This document shows, in pieces, positions 8,769 to 17,842 of a stretch of DNA of 64,000 nucleotides. Positions within the stretch are counted from its first letter, which is position 1; every line of letters begins with the position of its first letter. Source of the DNA: an uncultured Bacteroidota bacterium (GTDB lineage: Bacteria; Bacteroidota; Bacteroidia; Flavobacteriales; Flavobacteriaceae); NCBI GenBank assembly GCA_902566635.1, contig CACFJP010000006.1, positions 1-64,000 on the forward strand, in the 5' to 3' direction. The notes under the pieces are model-generated. The model saw only the letters and a program-made list of their open reading frames with translations, made no database searches and was not told the origin of the DNA. Made by a program: the position numbers and the translations under genes.

Positions 8769-8804
8769 TAAAAAAAGCCAGGAGACAAACCTGGCTTTTT
8801 TTTT
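8769..8804 (+). terminator. intrinsic terminator
   Basis: The stem GCCAGG/CCTGGC with flanking A and T pairs and a seven-base AGACAAA loop is followed by nine T residues. It works on the plus strand and, because an A run precedes it, probably also for the convergent minus-strand gene ending at 8822. It follows the orphan mnmE tail by about 10 bases, so it was probably the original mnmE terminator. Confidence 0.85.
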
Positions 8805-8821
8805 AAAGATTTAAACATATA

Positions 8822-9967
8822 TTAATTAGGAATTCCAGTTCCAGTTTTGTAGGGAGCCCAATTTGCATGTGCACACTTCCAACCTTGGTCGGTTGCAATC
8901 CAAACAGAAGATGCACGTGTACTGTAAGCAACTTCCTCACTTGAATCAGTAAATGTATAAGAACCAGATGCGTAAAAAGTTAAAATAGCTGTCCTCATAT
9001 CAGGGGAAAAATGAGTTTTAAAATCTCGTAAATCAAATGAATTCCAAGTATAGTTTTGGTCTTGAGCAATGTTATCAGTTGAGAAGTTATAAAAATCCCC
9101 CAAATTGGAATCACCAGTCACCAAGTCGAAATCGTCAGAAATATATTTTGAAAAATCTTCAACGTTACCCTCAAGAATAGCATTTTGCATATTTTTTTGA
9201 GCTTCAATTAGACCATTACTTACGTCAGATTCGTTCACTTTTCTCCAATACACGGGCAAATTATATTGATAGGGAGATGAAGATGTTGCATAGTCAAAAG
9301 CTTTCAACTGATAGTCCAAAGCCATTTCATAATCACCTTTCATAGCAGCAATCTCTGCCCTTGAGTCAAGGGAGTTTGGTCCATTATGCAATTTTTCTAA
9401 TTTATCTAATGAAGCAAATGCTGCATCATAATCTGGACCATCACCTATTTCGCCATAAGCATGTGCATAAGCTAACATATTATATGCAGAAGCAGCATTG
9501 GCAGGAAAGTTTGTAGCAAAATTTGAATACGTGCTCCAATCCTCTGTACTTGTCGATAACCAATTGATTAATGGACTGTTAGGAAAATCTGCAAGCGCTT
9601 TGTCATAAGTTGATGTCCAGTCGTCTTCTTCAGTTGTAGTCGCAACCAAAAGGTCATACCATGCCTTTTCTTCGAGGCTTAACTTGCTTACATTTACTTC
9701 AGACAGCTTTGCTTTTCTTGAACCAAAATCTTGATTCCCAGAAGCAGCAGCAGCCAGAACTAGTTTTGCACACTCACACTTTTTATCTGAAATCATTACA
9801 GCTTTGGCCATTCCAACTGCAACCGATTGCTCGATATTGACAAGGTGAGATATTGCTTGATTAATAATTTTTGCGGATTCTGACTTACATTCTGAATCAG
9901 ATATCCACTCTTGTGCATTTACAGAAAACATCAACACAAGAGAAAATAAAGTGGTTTGTAATTTCAT
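8822..9967 (-). CDS. secreted protein with helical repeats and NTF2-like domain
   Basis: A 381-residue protein with signal peptide MKLQTTLFSLVLMFSVNAQ. The mature N-terminal half has two features: a cysteine pair in 'DKKCECAKLVLAAAASG' (about 62-78), and helical segments like tetratricopeptide repeats ('YDYQLKAF'-type pieces and 'SLDSRAEIAAMKGDYEMAL', about 200-220). The last 125 residues ('AQKNMQNAILEGNVEDFSKYISDDFDLV ... GWKCAHANWAPY') have the pattern of an NTF2/SnoaL-like ketosteroid-isomerase fold, often used for binding small ligands or for protein association. There is no T9SS tail, so it is probably periplasmic or secreted by another route. It is monocistronic between the terminator and the next minus-strand gene. 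I do not recognise a specific function. Confidence 0.65.
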   Translation of the reverse strand: MKLQTTLFSLVLMFSVNAQEWISDSECKSESAKIINQAISHLVNIEQSVAVGMAKAVMISDKKCECAKLVLAAAASGNQDFGSRKAKLSEVNVSKLSLEEKAWYDLLVATTTEEDDWTSTYDKALADFPNSPLINWLSTSTEDWSTYSNFATNFPANAASAYNMLAYAHAYGEIGDGPDYDAAFASLDKLEKLHNGPNSLDSRAEIAAMKGDYEMALDYQLKAFDYATSSSPYQYNLPVYWRKVNESDVSNGLIEAQKNMQNAILEGNVEDFSKYISDDFDLVTGDSNLGDFYNFSTDNIAQDQNYTWNSFDLRDFKTHFSPDMRTAILTFYASGSYTFTDSSEEVAYSTRASSVWIATDQGWKCAHANWAPYKTGTGIPN

Positions 9968-10003
9968 TTTTGTTTCATTTTAGTTTATCTAAAATAAAAA
10001 AAA

Positions 10004-10690
10004 TTAATGTTTCAACACTCGTCTTGTCACCCACTCTTTATTGTCTTTGCGATACAATTTAATAATGTACATCCCATTATTGATAGTCCCTAAATCAACA
10101 CTTGAATTATTTGTTTTCATCAACTGTTTTCCAGTAAGGTCATACACATGAATTTTCGAAATAATCTCTTGGTTTGTGTAAACAAATCCTTGTGTAGGAT
10201 TTGGATATACAAAAAAATCAACAGTATTTTTAAACTCTACATTCAAACCAGGGTCAGTTGATCGAGTGTAACTAAATCCACCACCCTCACCGCTTTGACC
10301 TCCACCACTAGTCCAATCAGTAATTTTGATATCAATATAGATATTTTCAGTAACAAGGTGCAATACCATGTCCTTTTCAACAGCATTTTTTGGTTTTGAA
10401 GTTCCTCTAAATGTAGAAAAGGTTAAAGACCCAATACTGGATGTAGTTCCAAAGGCCCATCTGGTATCATCTGGACTAGTATATTTTGACGAATCTGATT
10501 CAGTTTTAGCATTATAAAGTTGTCCTCCGTCTTTTCCTCTGGTTAACCATACTAAATCAGTAATCCTGTCTTGTGAACTTTCAAGTGATGGGTCAGCATC
10601 ATCCTCCTTTGTAAATGTAATTGGAGGTCCATCCCAAACAGTTTGAGAAAAACATAGTAAAGGGGTGAGTAAGAGTAAAATATATTTCAT
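10004..10690 (-). CDS. small secreted protein with T9SS type A sorting domain
   Basis: A 228-residue protein with signal peptide MKYILLLLTPLLCFSQ. The central part is beta-rich and Gly/Ser-rich ('TSGGGQSGEGGGFSYT'), without a family I recognise. The C-terminus is a typical T9SS type A sorting domain: 'FFVYPNPTQGFVYTNQ', then 'IHVYDLTGKQLMK', 'DLGTINNGMYIIKLYR', ending in basic residues. This marks the protein for export across the outer membrane and surface attachment or release. The segment after the signal ('TVWDGPPITFTKEDDADPS') resembles openings of other secreted T9SS cargo with a beta-sandwich of unknown role. It is 36 bases upstream of the previous gene and could be co-transcribed with it. 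Confidence 0.75.
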   Translation of the reverse strand: MKYILLLLTPLLCFSQTVWDGPPITFTKEDDADPSLESSQDRITDLVWLTRGKDGGQLYNAKTESDSSKYTSPDDTRWAFGTTSSIGSLTFSTFRGTSKPKNAVEKDMVLHLVTENIYIDIKITDWTSGGGQSGEGGGFSYTRSTDPGLNVEFKNTVDFFVYPNPTQGFVYTNQEIISKIHVYDLTGKQLMKTNNSSVDLGTINNGMYIIKLYRKDNKEWVTRRVLKH

Positions 10691-10777
10691 AACAACAGAA
10701 TTTATTTTTTAAAGATACAATTCTTACGATAATTGCATCTTTCTTCGAATAGAAACACCTATTTTTGGAAAAAAAAG

Positions 10778-11518
10778 ATGCGATTTCTTCTGCTCTTTAC
10801 ATTATTCATGTGCAGTATTACGCATGCGCAAACGATTTTAAATTCAGAATCGTTATTGAATCAATCCAGTAGTAAAATAAAAACACAAATCAATCTATCT
10901 TTATACTGGGAATCAGGAAATGAAAATACTTTTACTTCTTTTAATCAAATACTAATAGGGACAAAAAAAAAACGTCAGCTCTGGCGACTCATAGTGGGCC
11001 ACGACTATGAGGATGATGAGGGTAAAATAGTTGCGAATGACTGGAGTGCACAGCTTCGCTTAAACTACTTTGTCAGTGATAATAACTCAATCTATGGATT
11101 TATTCAGACACAAAACATTAAGGTGTTGCAAATGAACCATCGTCAACTTGTTGGAGGTGGCTATCGTCATTCATTGTTCAATAACGATAGTCAGTACGTC
11201 GATCTTGCGGCTGGATTGTTTTATGAGGATGAAAAATACCCACATATTCAAACACACAAATATCGATTCAATATAAATATGTTTTTGCGTGTCAAACTCC
11301 TTGAAAAATTTTATTTTAATTGTGTAACCTACTTTCAAGTCAACACAAAAGATGTAAACGATATCCGGTTTTTTGTTGAGCCTAAAATCAATTTTGAACA
11401 AAAAAAATTCGCATTTTCCATTGGCGCACAAAACAGATATAATTCATCCCCATATTTACAAAATAAAAAGAATGATCTCTTGTCCCGAATTGCATTAACA
11501 ATTAACCTATTTGAATAA
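10778..11518 (+). CDS. DUF481-like outer-membrane beta-barrel protein
   Basis: The ORF extends to 10733, but the ATG at 10778 gives MRFLLLFTLFMCSITHAQ, a clear signal peptide, so I place the start there (246 residues). The mature protein shows repeated amphipathic strands ('TQINLSLYWESGNENTFTSF', 'WRLIVGHDYEDDEGKIVAND', 'RLNYFVSDNNSIYGF') and ends in a phenylalanine-containing strand 'LSRIALTINLFE', as in barrels inserted by BamA. The spacing resembles the DUF481 salt-induced outer-membrane family. The ligand is unknown. The following lipoprotein gene starts 10 bases after its stop if its ATG at 11529 is used. Confidence 0.65.
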   Translation: MRFLLLFTLFMCSITHAQTILNSESLLNQSSSKIKTQINLSLYWESGNENTFTSFNQILIGTKKKRQLWRLIVGHDYEDDEGKIVANDWSAQLRLNYFVSDNNSIYGFIQTQNIKVLQMNHRQLVGGGYRHSLFNNDSQYVDLAAGLFYEDEKYPHIQTHKYRFNINMFLRVKLLEKFYFNCVTYFQVNTKDVNDIRFFVEPKINFEQKKFAFSIGAQNRYNSSPYLQNKKNDLLSRIALTINLFE

Positions 11519-11528
11519 TGCGAGTATA

Positions 11529-11768
11529 ATGAGGAAGTTTATTTTTTTAATTATTATGAATCTATTATTTAGCTGTAACATTGATGACAATTGCGGCGAA
11601 ATAATCGATAAAGTTATTGATGACAATCGATTCTTGCTTGTTATCAGATTTGATAGCGGTGGTGGAACAAATCAAGGGGATTTTGACGGAGAATTGGTAG
11701 ATGACATTGAAGTAAATGAAGAAATATTTTCAAGCTTCGAGGAAGGGGACAACTACTGTGTCGAATAA
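11529..11768 (+). CDS. small lipoprotein, unknown function
   Basis: Using the ATG at 11529 rather than the ORF-track start at 11511, the product is 79 residues with MRKFIFLIIMNLLFSC, a lipoprotein signal with lipobox LFSC. The mature part is acidic and contains 'RFDSGGGTNQGDFDGELVDDIEVNEE', with a second cysteine near the end. No family is recognised. The stop codon TAA abuts the stop codon of the convergent HMA gene with no base between them. Confidence 0.55.
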   Translation: MRKFIFLIIMNLLFSCNIDDNCGEIIDKVIDDNRFLLVIRFDSGGGTNQGDFDGELVDDIEVNEEIFSSFEEGDNYCVE

Positions 11769-12146
11769 CTAGTGTTTAGCCATTTGTCCAGGTTTGAGTT
11801 CTTGCCCTTTTCGAACATACTGACAACAAGTTGGAAGTCCATCATAAACCTTATCACTTGTAATGTGGTGTTCAGTGTCATGACCTTTAGCAGCAATCTG
11901 CTTTTCGATTGTATTTATGTCTGTTTTTAATCCATTGTAAATCAAACGCAATTGTCCAGAAGAATTATCCCAAGATGCATATTTAACACCTTCCACTGAA
12001 AAAGCCGCTTTTTCAATTCGCTTTTTACACATACCACAGTTGCCTAAAACTTCAATGCTTTTCTTTTCGTATTTTGATGAAGTTTCTTGTGCATAAGAAA
12101 GTAGTGACAAGCTTATAAATATAAAAAGAAAAATAGACTTCTTCAT
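11769..12146 (-). CDS. periplasmic heavy-metal-associated (HMA) domain protein
   Basis: A 125-residue protein with signal peptide MKKSIFLFIFISLSLLSYAQ followed by an HMA domain. The metal-binding motif is GNCGMC (C37 and C40), preceded by a beta strand and followed by 'KKRIEKAAFSVEGVKYASWD', the usual helix and second strand. Near the C-terminus 'GLPTCCQYVRKGQ' gives another cysteine pair. Periplasmic HMA proteins of this kind bind soft metals such as copper or mercury. The gene lies nine bases after the TonB-dependent receptor, so the two probably form a metal-handling operon. Whether it imports metal, exports it or senses it cannot be told from sequence. Confidence 0.85.
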   Translation of the reverse strand: MKKSIFLFIFISLSLLSYAQETSSKYEKKSIEVLGNCGMCKKRIEKAAFSVEGVKYASWDNSSGQLRLIYNGLKTDINTIEKQIAAKGHDTEHHITSDKVYDGLPTCCQYVRKGQELKPGQMAKH

Positions 12147-12155
12147 GTTTCAAAC

Positions 12156-14357
12156 TTACAAATTATATCGCAAACCTACATATAACATACGTCCATAGAC
12201 AGGGGCGTACACAAGGCTCGAATCAAAAGACGATGAAAAGGGTTGATCAGCAGACAAAATAGGTTGTGATTGTTTGTAATTGGTGAGGTTTTCACCTCCA
12301 GTGTAGATTTCAAAATTAGGTTTTGGGATATAGGTAATCTGTGCGTTTATCAATCCAAAAGCACCACTCTCAAAGCCATTTGGGTGTTGGATGGTTACAG
12401 GTATGCGCTGAGGACCTGTGTGGTGATATGTTGCATCTGCTCTCAACTGATCCCCTACATATCCGAGATTCAAAAAATACCGCTGTTTTGGTTGTAAAGG
12501 CTTTTGCTTTTTTGCGGCAACATAATCAGTCTGTACATCATAAAACTTACAGGAAAAACGAGCGTCTATCATTCTAAACAAACGTGCGTCCAACCCAAAC
12601 TGTAAACTGTTTGCATAGCTATCACCATCAAGGTTATAAAATGATACTTGCCCTGGTGTTTCCCAATCGACAACAACCTGATTGACAAATGATGTTCGAA
12701 ATAAATCTAGATTAACATTCAGTGGAATTGAACCGATTTGAAAGCCTTTCAAATAACTCACGCCATAGTTCCACGCATGCTCTGGGAGTAACCCATAATG
12801 ATGGCCTTGCAGTTCAGGAATAAGTATCGTTCTGGCAGAGCCAAACAGTTTTTGATTTTCGGCAAATACAGCCGCTACTCTACGCCCACTACCCATTGAA
12901 AATCGTAAACTAGAGGTGTCAGTAAAAGCATAACGCAAATGAGCACGATGGGTAATAAAACTGCCAATATGATTGTGATAATCAAAGCGAATACCCAACA
13001 CCATGCGAAGTCGCTCAAGGCTGTCATAACTGTACTCAAAAAAAGCACCCACTGAACTATCAGCTCTGTTAGTTGATTGCACATCTACTTTTTCATCATA
13101 GTGGTCATATGCGAACTGTAGTCCTGTCTTAAATTTATGAAGTGTGTTGCTCAGTACGGAGTTAAATATCATATTTGAAAACATACTCTTATGGCGAATA
13201 TCATATGCTCGCAAACCATAATATGACTGCTGATTATGGTCGCTGTAAGACAACTGAACGCCAAAGCTTTGATATGGCAATTCAGGAAAAACATAACCAA
13301 TTTTGAGCGAAGTTTCATATCGCTTTGTCAGCATCTCACTCCCCCAGACTGCTGTTGTGTTTTTATGTATTTTTGGATAATAGGATGTTTGCCCAAAAAG
13401 TTTATTGTCATGAAGCATTCTGATATTAAAAAAAGACACCCAACCCTTTTCCGTATTTAGGTACTGAAAGCGGGTGAGGATATTCAATTGATCGGAAATA
13501 GGCATATCCAAAAAATTATCATCATTTTTATCATTTCTCTCAATGAGTTCATTATAATGCACAAATAAATTTGCAGACCACTTATTAGACAAATTCGCTT
13601 TTGTATGAACATTCAACTCATTTCTGCTTTCAAAAGAACGAAAAAGATTGAGGAACAATCGTTCACTTGATAAAGGTTTTTTTAATTCAGAATTAATTTG
13701 ACCAGTCATGCTTTCATAACCATTTATCACACTTCCAGCGCCTTTGGTGATTTGCAGGCTTTCGATCCATGTGCCAGGAGTAAAACTCAAACCATACACC
13801 TGAGATGCTCCTCTTATCGTAGGTATGTTTTCTTCTGTAAAAAGTAAATAAGGGCTGGGTAAACCCATCATTTTCAATTGCTTAACTCCAGTGAGCGCAT
13901 TGTCAAAATTTACATCAATGGCTGGGTTGGTTTCAAAACTTTCAGAAAGATTGCAACAGGCAGCTTTTAGGAGTTCATCGCTACTGACATTCAAAACGTT
14001 TTGTGCAGACAGAAAAGACAATTGACTAGTTTTTTTTCGTTCAGAAACAATGACTTCGTCAAGGTTTGCACCATCTTTACGCTTTAAAATGTGGATGATT
14101 ATTTTTGAGTTTTGTATGCTGAGGGTGTCGGAAGAAAAACCGACGTAAGAGATCACCAATTGAGAATCGGAGGGTAGTTTTTGCATCGAAAATTTACCAT
14201 CGATATCAGTAACAGTCCCCTTATTTGTTGCAAGCCAATACACATTAGCACCTGGCAGCGGGTTACTTTCATCATCCCCAAAAACAGTGCCTGAGAAAAC
14301 ATCTTGCGCTTGCACAATACAGCAACCAAAAAAGAGAAAAAATAGTCTAAATAACAC
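12156..14357 (-). CDS. TonB-dependent receptor, probable metal-related
   Basis: A 733-residue outer-membrane receptor. After the signal peptide (MLFRLFFLFFGCCIVQAQ) comes a carboxypeptidase-like regulatory domain ('SGTVFGDDESNPLPGANVYW', 'GTVTDIDGKFSMQ', about 20-100). A plug domain follows ('AACCNLSESFETNPAIDVNFDNALTG', about 132-157; 'ITKGAGSVINGYESMTGQIN'), then a beta barrel ending in 'PVYGRMLYVGLRYNL'. The 'CCNLSESFETNPAIDV' segment with two cysteines is typical of the Bacteroidota receptors that travel with HMA proteins, which fits the gene downstream. It lacks a SusD partner, so a glycan role is unlikely. It is divergent from the DUF1800 gene across about 55 bases. Confidence 0.85.
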   Translation of the reverse strand: MLFRLFFLFFGCCIVQAQDVFSGTVFGDDESNPLPGANVYWLATNKGTVTDIDGKFSMQKLPSDSQLVISYVGFSSDTLSIQNSKIIIHILKRKDGANLDEVIVSERKKTSQLSFLSAQNVLNVSSDELLKAACCNLSESFETNPAIDVNFDNALTGVKQLKMMGLPSPYLLFTEENIPTIRGASQVYGLSFTPGTWIESLQITKGAGSVINGYESMTGQINSELKKPLSSERLFLNLFRSFESRNELNVHTKANLSNKWSANLFVHYNELIERNDKNDDNFLDMPISDQLNILTRFQYLNTEKGWVSFFNIRMLHDNKLFGQTSYYPKIHKNTTAVWGSEMLTKRYETSLKIGYVFPELPYQSFGVQLSYSDHNQQSYYGLRAYDIRHKSMFSNMIFNSVLSNTLHKFKTGLQFAYDHYDEKVDVQSTNRADSSVGAFFEYSYDSLERLRMVLGIRFDYHNHIGSFITHRAHLRYAFTDTSSLRFSMGSGRRVAAVFAENQKLFGSARTILIPELQGHHYGLLPEHAWNYGVSYLKGFQIGSIPLNVNLDLFRTSFVNQVVVDWETPGQVSFYNLDGDSYANSLQFGLDARLFRMIDARFSCKFYDVQTDYVAAKKQKPLQPKQRYFLNLGYVGDQLRADATYHHTGPQRIPVTIQHPNGFESGAFGLINAQITYIPKPNFEIYTGGENLTNYKQSQPILSADQPFSSSFDSSLVYAPVYGRMLYVGLRYNL

Positions 14358-14412
14358 AGACGCAATTTAATACAATCATCTTACACAAAAAAAATTAACT
14401 TAGTAATTATAA

Positions 14413-16257
14413 ATGAGTAAAAAGAAAAAAATAAATAGCGATTCACCCATTGATTTGGTTGCTGACTTTTACAGTCAAAAAAAGTTGAATATTGATGAAG
14501 TTGTAAGGGTCAAAAAAGCAAGCATACAGGCTGTTGCCAACTACAGCCTTACGCCATACACAGGTAGTTTTGGGTTTGAACAACGAAAACACTTGCTCAA
14601 CAGAACCATGGTGGGTTTGTGCAAAAGGCACTTGGATGATATAGAAAACTTAGATTTACAGCAGTCTCTTGACCTCATTTTGACGCCTGAGCTTTTTGAT
14701 GAACCTGTAAACAATTATTATCATCAGTTATCAGACTCAGATTATAAAGACATATACACCTCTGATGATGTGCCCCCGGGTGAGCAATTCATCAATCGAG
14801 CATATGCTGATAATGATTTGGAAGAGTTGGAGCAATTTGGACATGAACGATACACTGCAATGATCTCATGGATCAATCAGCGCATATACAAACAAGAGAC
14901 TTCAATTCACTGGAAGCTTTTTGTTTTTCTTCACAATTTGGTACCTACTCGTTGTTTTGAGTTGGGACACAAGGCTGCATTTTTATACATCAAACTTCTA
15001 TTTGAGTCCTGTTTTGACAGTTATAAAGATTTTATTTATGATGTTACTCTCGACCCCTCAATGCTAGATTTTCTCAACCTCGCCTTGAGCCAAAAGGATA
15101 CACCAGATGAAAATTATGCTCGTGAAGTCCAAGAGTTGTTTACTGTTGGGAAAAGACCTTTTGCGAAATTTACTGAAAAAGATGTACGAGAAATTGCAAG
15201 AGCACTCGTTGGTTGGACTTATGATTACGAAAAATTGGTGTTTAGTGAAGGGACAGACCCACACGTCTTTTTCGAAGGCTATAACCACGATACAGGCGAC
15301 AAGGAATTTTCCTCATTTTACAACAATCAAACGATCCGTGGGAAGTCGGGTGATGATGGTCAGCAAGAGTTACAAGAGGTTGTCGATATGCTATTCAATA
15401 CCGAAGAGTCAGGTATATACTTGTGCCGACGACTCTATCAGTTTTTTGTTTATCCTGTGCTAACACCTGAAATTGAATCCCAAATCATAGCACCTCTAGC
15501 ACAAGTATTTAAGGATAATGATCACTCTCTCACCGCTGTTTTGCGTGAGCTGCTTGGTAGCGAGCACTTTTTCGACGCTGCAATACCAAATAGCATAATC
15601 AAATCTCCAATTGAGTATAATATGGGTATGCTGAAAGAACTACAAATTACATCTGGTTATCGTACATACTGGGATGGCAATGAAGTGCAGTATGAACAAT
15701 TTAATCCCAATCACCCTGCTTTCTTGGAGCAAGAGATCAATCAAACAACACTCGCCTATAACCTTTTTGGGCAAAACCTGCATTGGAGCAACTATAACCA
15801 AGGGATGCAACTGTTTACTCCACCTAATGTTTCTGGGTGGCCTGCGTTTTACCAAGAGCCGGTTTATGATATGTTTTGGATCAACTCATCGACGATCAAA
15901 TCGAGAAAGCAAGCTGCTCATTGGTTTCGATGGGGGCTTTGGCTTTACAGCTACGAAGATGAAGGAGTGAACCTGAAGTACAACTTGCACAACTATTTGA
16001 GTACGTATCGAAATCCTGCCAATTTTGAAGATTTTTTTAATGAGTTTAACGAGCGCCTTTGTGGAGCCCCATACGATAGTTCCACATATGAAATGCTAAA
16101 AAATGAGCTGCTTGGCAATATGAACGAAATGCACTGGGAGGAGTACATCAATGCCTATTTGGATGACCCTTCTAAAGAAAATCTAAGCTCGATTCAATGG
16201 CGGTTTGATAATTTATTGTTTCAGTTTTTTGAACTTTCAGTTTATCACATACACTAA
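14413..16257 (+). CDS. DUF1800 family protein (first copy)
   Basis: A 614-residue member of the DUF1800 family. Recognisable segments are 'FGFEQRKHLLNRTMVGL' at the N-terminus, 'HNLVPTRCFELGHKAA', 'NYAREVQELFTVGK' (about 235-248), 'ARALVGWTYD' and 'MQLFTPPNVSGWPAFY' near 470. The family is found next to DUF1501 proteins across many bacteria; its function is not established. No conventional signal peptide is visible (the N-terminus is MSKKKKINSDSP), although the partner has one. It is four bases from the DUF1501 gene. A second DUF1800/DUF1501 pair lies at 44.1-47.6 kb in this window. Confidence 0.9.
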   Translation: MSKKKKINSDSPIDLVADFYSQKKLNIDEVVRVKKASIQAVANYSLTPYTGSFGFEQRKHLLNRTMVGLCKRHLDDIENLDLQQSLDLILTPELFDEPVNNYYHQLSDSDYKDIYTSDDVPPGEQFINRAYADNDLEELEQFGHERYTAMISWINQRIYKQETSIHWKLFVFLHNLVPTRCFELGHKAAFLYIKLLFESCFDSYKDFIYDVTLDPSMLDFLNLALSQKDTPDENYAREVQELFTVGKRPFAKFTEKDVREIARALVGWTYDYEKLVFSEGTDPHVFFEGYNHDTGDKEFSSFYNNQTIRGKSGDDGQQELQEVVDMLFNTEESGIYLCRRLYQFFVYPVLTPEIESQIIAPLAQVFKDNDHSLTAVLRELLGSEHFFDAAIPNSIIKSPIEYNMGMLKELQITSGYRTYWDGNEVQYEQFNPNHPAFLEQEINQTTLAYNLFGQNLHWSNYNQGMQLFTPPNVSGWPAFYQEPVYDMFWINSSTIKSRKQAAHWFRWGLWLYSYEDEGVNLKYNLHNYLSTYRNPANFEDFFNEFNERLCGAPYDSSTYEMLKNELLGNMNEMHWEEYINAYLDDPSKENLSSIQWRFDNLLFQFFELSVYHIH

Positions 16258-16260
16258 GTT

Positions 16261-17790
16261 ATGAAGAGAAGGTCATTTTTACATAAACTCAGTCATGCAG
16301 CAGCAGCACCAATCGTGTTGCCAAACATACTACATCACGCACTGGCGCAGCAATCAGGGTCATTTCTGTCAAACACAAACGAACCTGGTCGGATATTGGT
16401 CCTCATCAAATTGGATGGAGGAAATGATGGTCTCAACACTGTTATTCCACTCAATCAACTTAGTGAGCTTCAGCAAGCAAGACCACATGTGATGCTGCCA
16501 GACGAGTCCATTATCGATCTTGGAAACGCTTCTTTGGGACTACACCCCGAACTGTCAGGTTTTAAAAGTCTCTATGACGAACAACGTCTTAAAATCATAC
16601 AAAATGTAGGTTACGAACAACCCGATTTTTCTCATTTTCGTTCGATGGATATTTGGCAAAGCGCATCAGATTCTGAAGAATTTTTAAACTCGGGATGGAT
16701 TGGTCGCTTTATCGAATCCGAACATCCAGACTGGCCAACAGCCTACCCAAACCAGAATTACCCAGATCCATTATCAATCGAATTGGGTGGAGGTGGTTCG
16801 TCAATACTCTTTACTGGGAACCAGTCTTTTACAAGTTATTTGACAACAAATCCAGATGGTTTTCACGAGGATATTCTTTTTAACCCAAATGCAGTATACC
16901 CTGATAATAATGTGGGTGTAAAATTGCGATATATCGATCTTGTCAAACATCAGTCTAACGAATATGCGAGCACCGTCAAATCTGCTTATGAAAAGTCTTC
17001 GCTTGCACATGTCTTCGAGGAGAGTGATTTTGGAGAGCAGTTTGATATCATGACTCGTCTGATTTTGGGTGGTTTAAACACTCGGATATATATGGTCACG
17101 CTGGGTGGTTTTGACACACATGACACCCAAGTCGATCAATCGGACCACACCAAAGGAGAGCATGCATACCTATTGAAAGAGCTCAACGATAATGTGTTAA
17201 AGTTTTTTCAAAACCTTGATGAAGCCGGCAGAAGTGATGATGTATTGTGTATGACGTTCTCTGAATTTGGACGAACAATTGTCTCCAATGGCTCAAGAGG
17301 AACAGATCATGGTACAGCTGCACCCCTATTCATCTTTGGCAACAGAATCAATTCTGAAGTCATGGGTGAAAACCCTGTGGTTCCAAAAGGAGTTCGATGG
17401 GAAGACAACCTCGAATCAGAATTTGATTATAGATCGATATATGCTACAGTGATTGATCAATGGCTAAACACGAATGACGGTAAATCAGAGTCCGTACTTA
17501 GACAACAGTTTGACCAATTTGAACTCCTACGTTCAGACAACGATGCTGACAGATGGATTTTATTCCCAAACCCTATAATTGATGTTTTCAAAATTGGCGT
17601 TCCCAAAAAGGTTTCCAGTTTTTACTATCAAATTTACGACCTGAATGGTAGACGATACGATGAAGGTAATGCGACTTTAAGCCCATCAAAAGTGCATCCT
17701 ATTTCAACAGATAATTTACAGAAAGGATATTATCTAATTAACATTCGCTATCAAAATGGAAATAAGGTTTTGAAATTTTATAAACAATAG
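16261..17790 (+). CDS. DUF1501 family protein with T9SS sorting tail (first copy)
   Basis: A 509-residue protein. The N-terminus MKRRSFLHKLSHAAAAPIV resembles a twin-arginine (Tat) signal. The DUF1501 domain follows: 'LVLIKLDGGNDGLNTVIPL' (about 46-64), 'YMVTLGGFDTHDTQ' (about 277-290), and 'TFSEFGRTIVSNGSRGTDHGTA' (about 330-352). The last two look like metal-site motifs of the alkaline-phosphatase/sulfatase superfamily. The C-terminal 80 residues form a T9SS type A sorting domain ('ILFPNPIIDVFKIG', 'YDLNGRRYDEG', 'KGYYLINIRYQNGNKVLKFYK'), implying surface delivery. No CxPxR sulfatase motif is present. Substrate unknown. Confidence 0.9.
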   Translation: MKRRSFLHKLSHAAAAPIVLPNILHHALAQQSGSFLSNTNEPGRILVLIKLDGGNDGLNTVIPLNQLSELQQARPHVMLPDESIIDLGNASLGLHPELSGFKSLYDEQRLKIIQNVGYEQPDFSHFRSMDIWQSASDSEEFLNSGWIGRFIESEHPDWPTAYPNQNYPDPLSIELGGGGSSILFTGNQSFTSYLTTNPDGFHEDILFNPNAVYPDNNVGVKLRYIDLVKHQSNEYASTVKSAYEKSSLAHVFEESDFGEQFDIMTRLILGGLNTRIYMVTLGGFDTHDTQVDQSDHTKGEHAYLLKELNDNVLKFFQNLDEAGRSDDVLCMTFSEFGRTIVSNGSRGTDHGTAAPLFIFGNRINSEVMGENPVVPKGVRWEDNLESEFDYRSIYATVIDQWLNTNDGKSESVLRQQFDQFELLRSDNDADRWILFPNPIIDVFKIGVPKKVSSFYYQIYDLNGRRYDEGNATLSPSKVHPISTDNLQKGYYLINIRYQNGNKVLKFYKQ

Positions 17791-17842
17791 CATTTTCCTA
17801 AATTGTTTTTTTTATAACTTTATTACCAATAATTGTTATAAA

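Noticed and set aside
12270-12577. Plus-strand ORFs of 75 and 78 residues inside the TonB receptor gene
   Set aside because: Shadows of the receptor frame with no start context or family features.
16261-17790. DUF1501 proteins as type I sulfatases activated by the FGE
   Set aside because: They share superfamily-like metal motifs, but neither copy has a CxPxR or SxPxR sulfatase signature at the nucleophile position.
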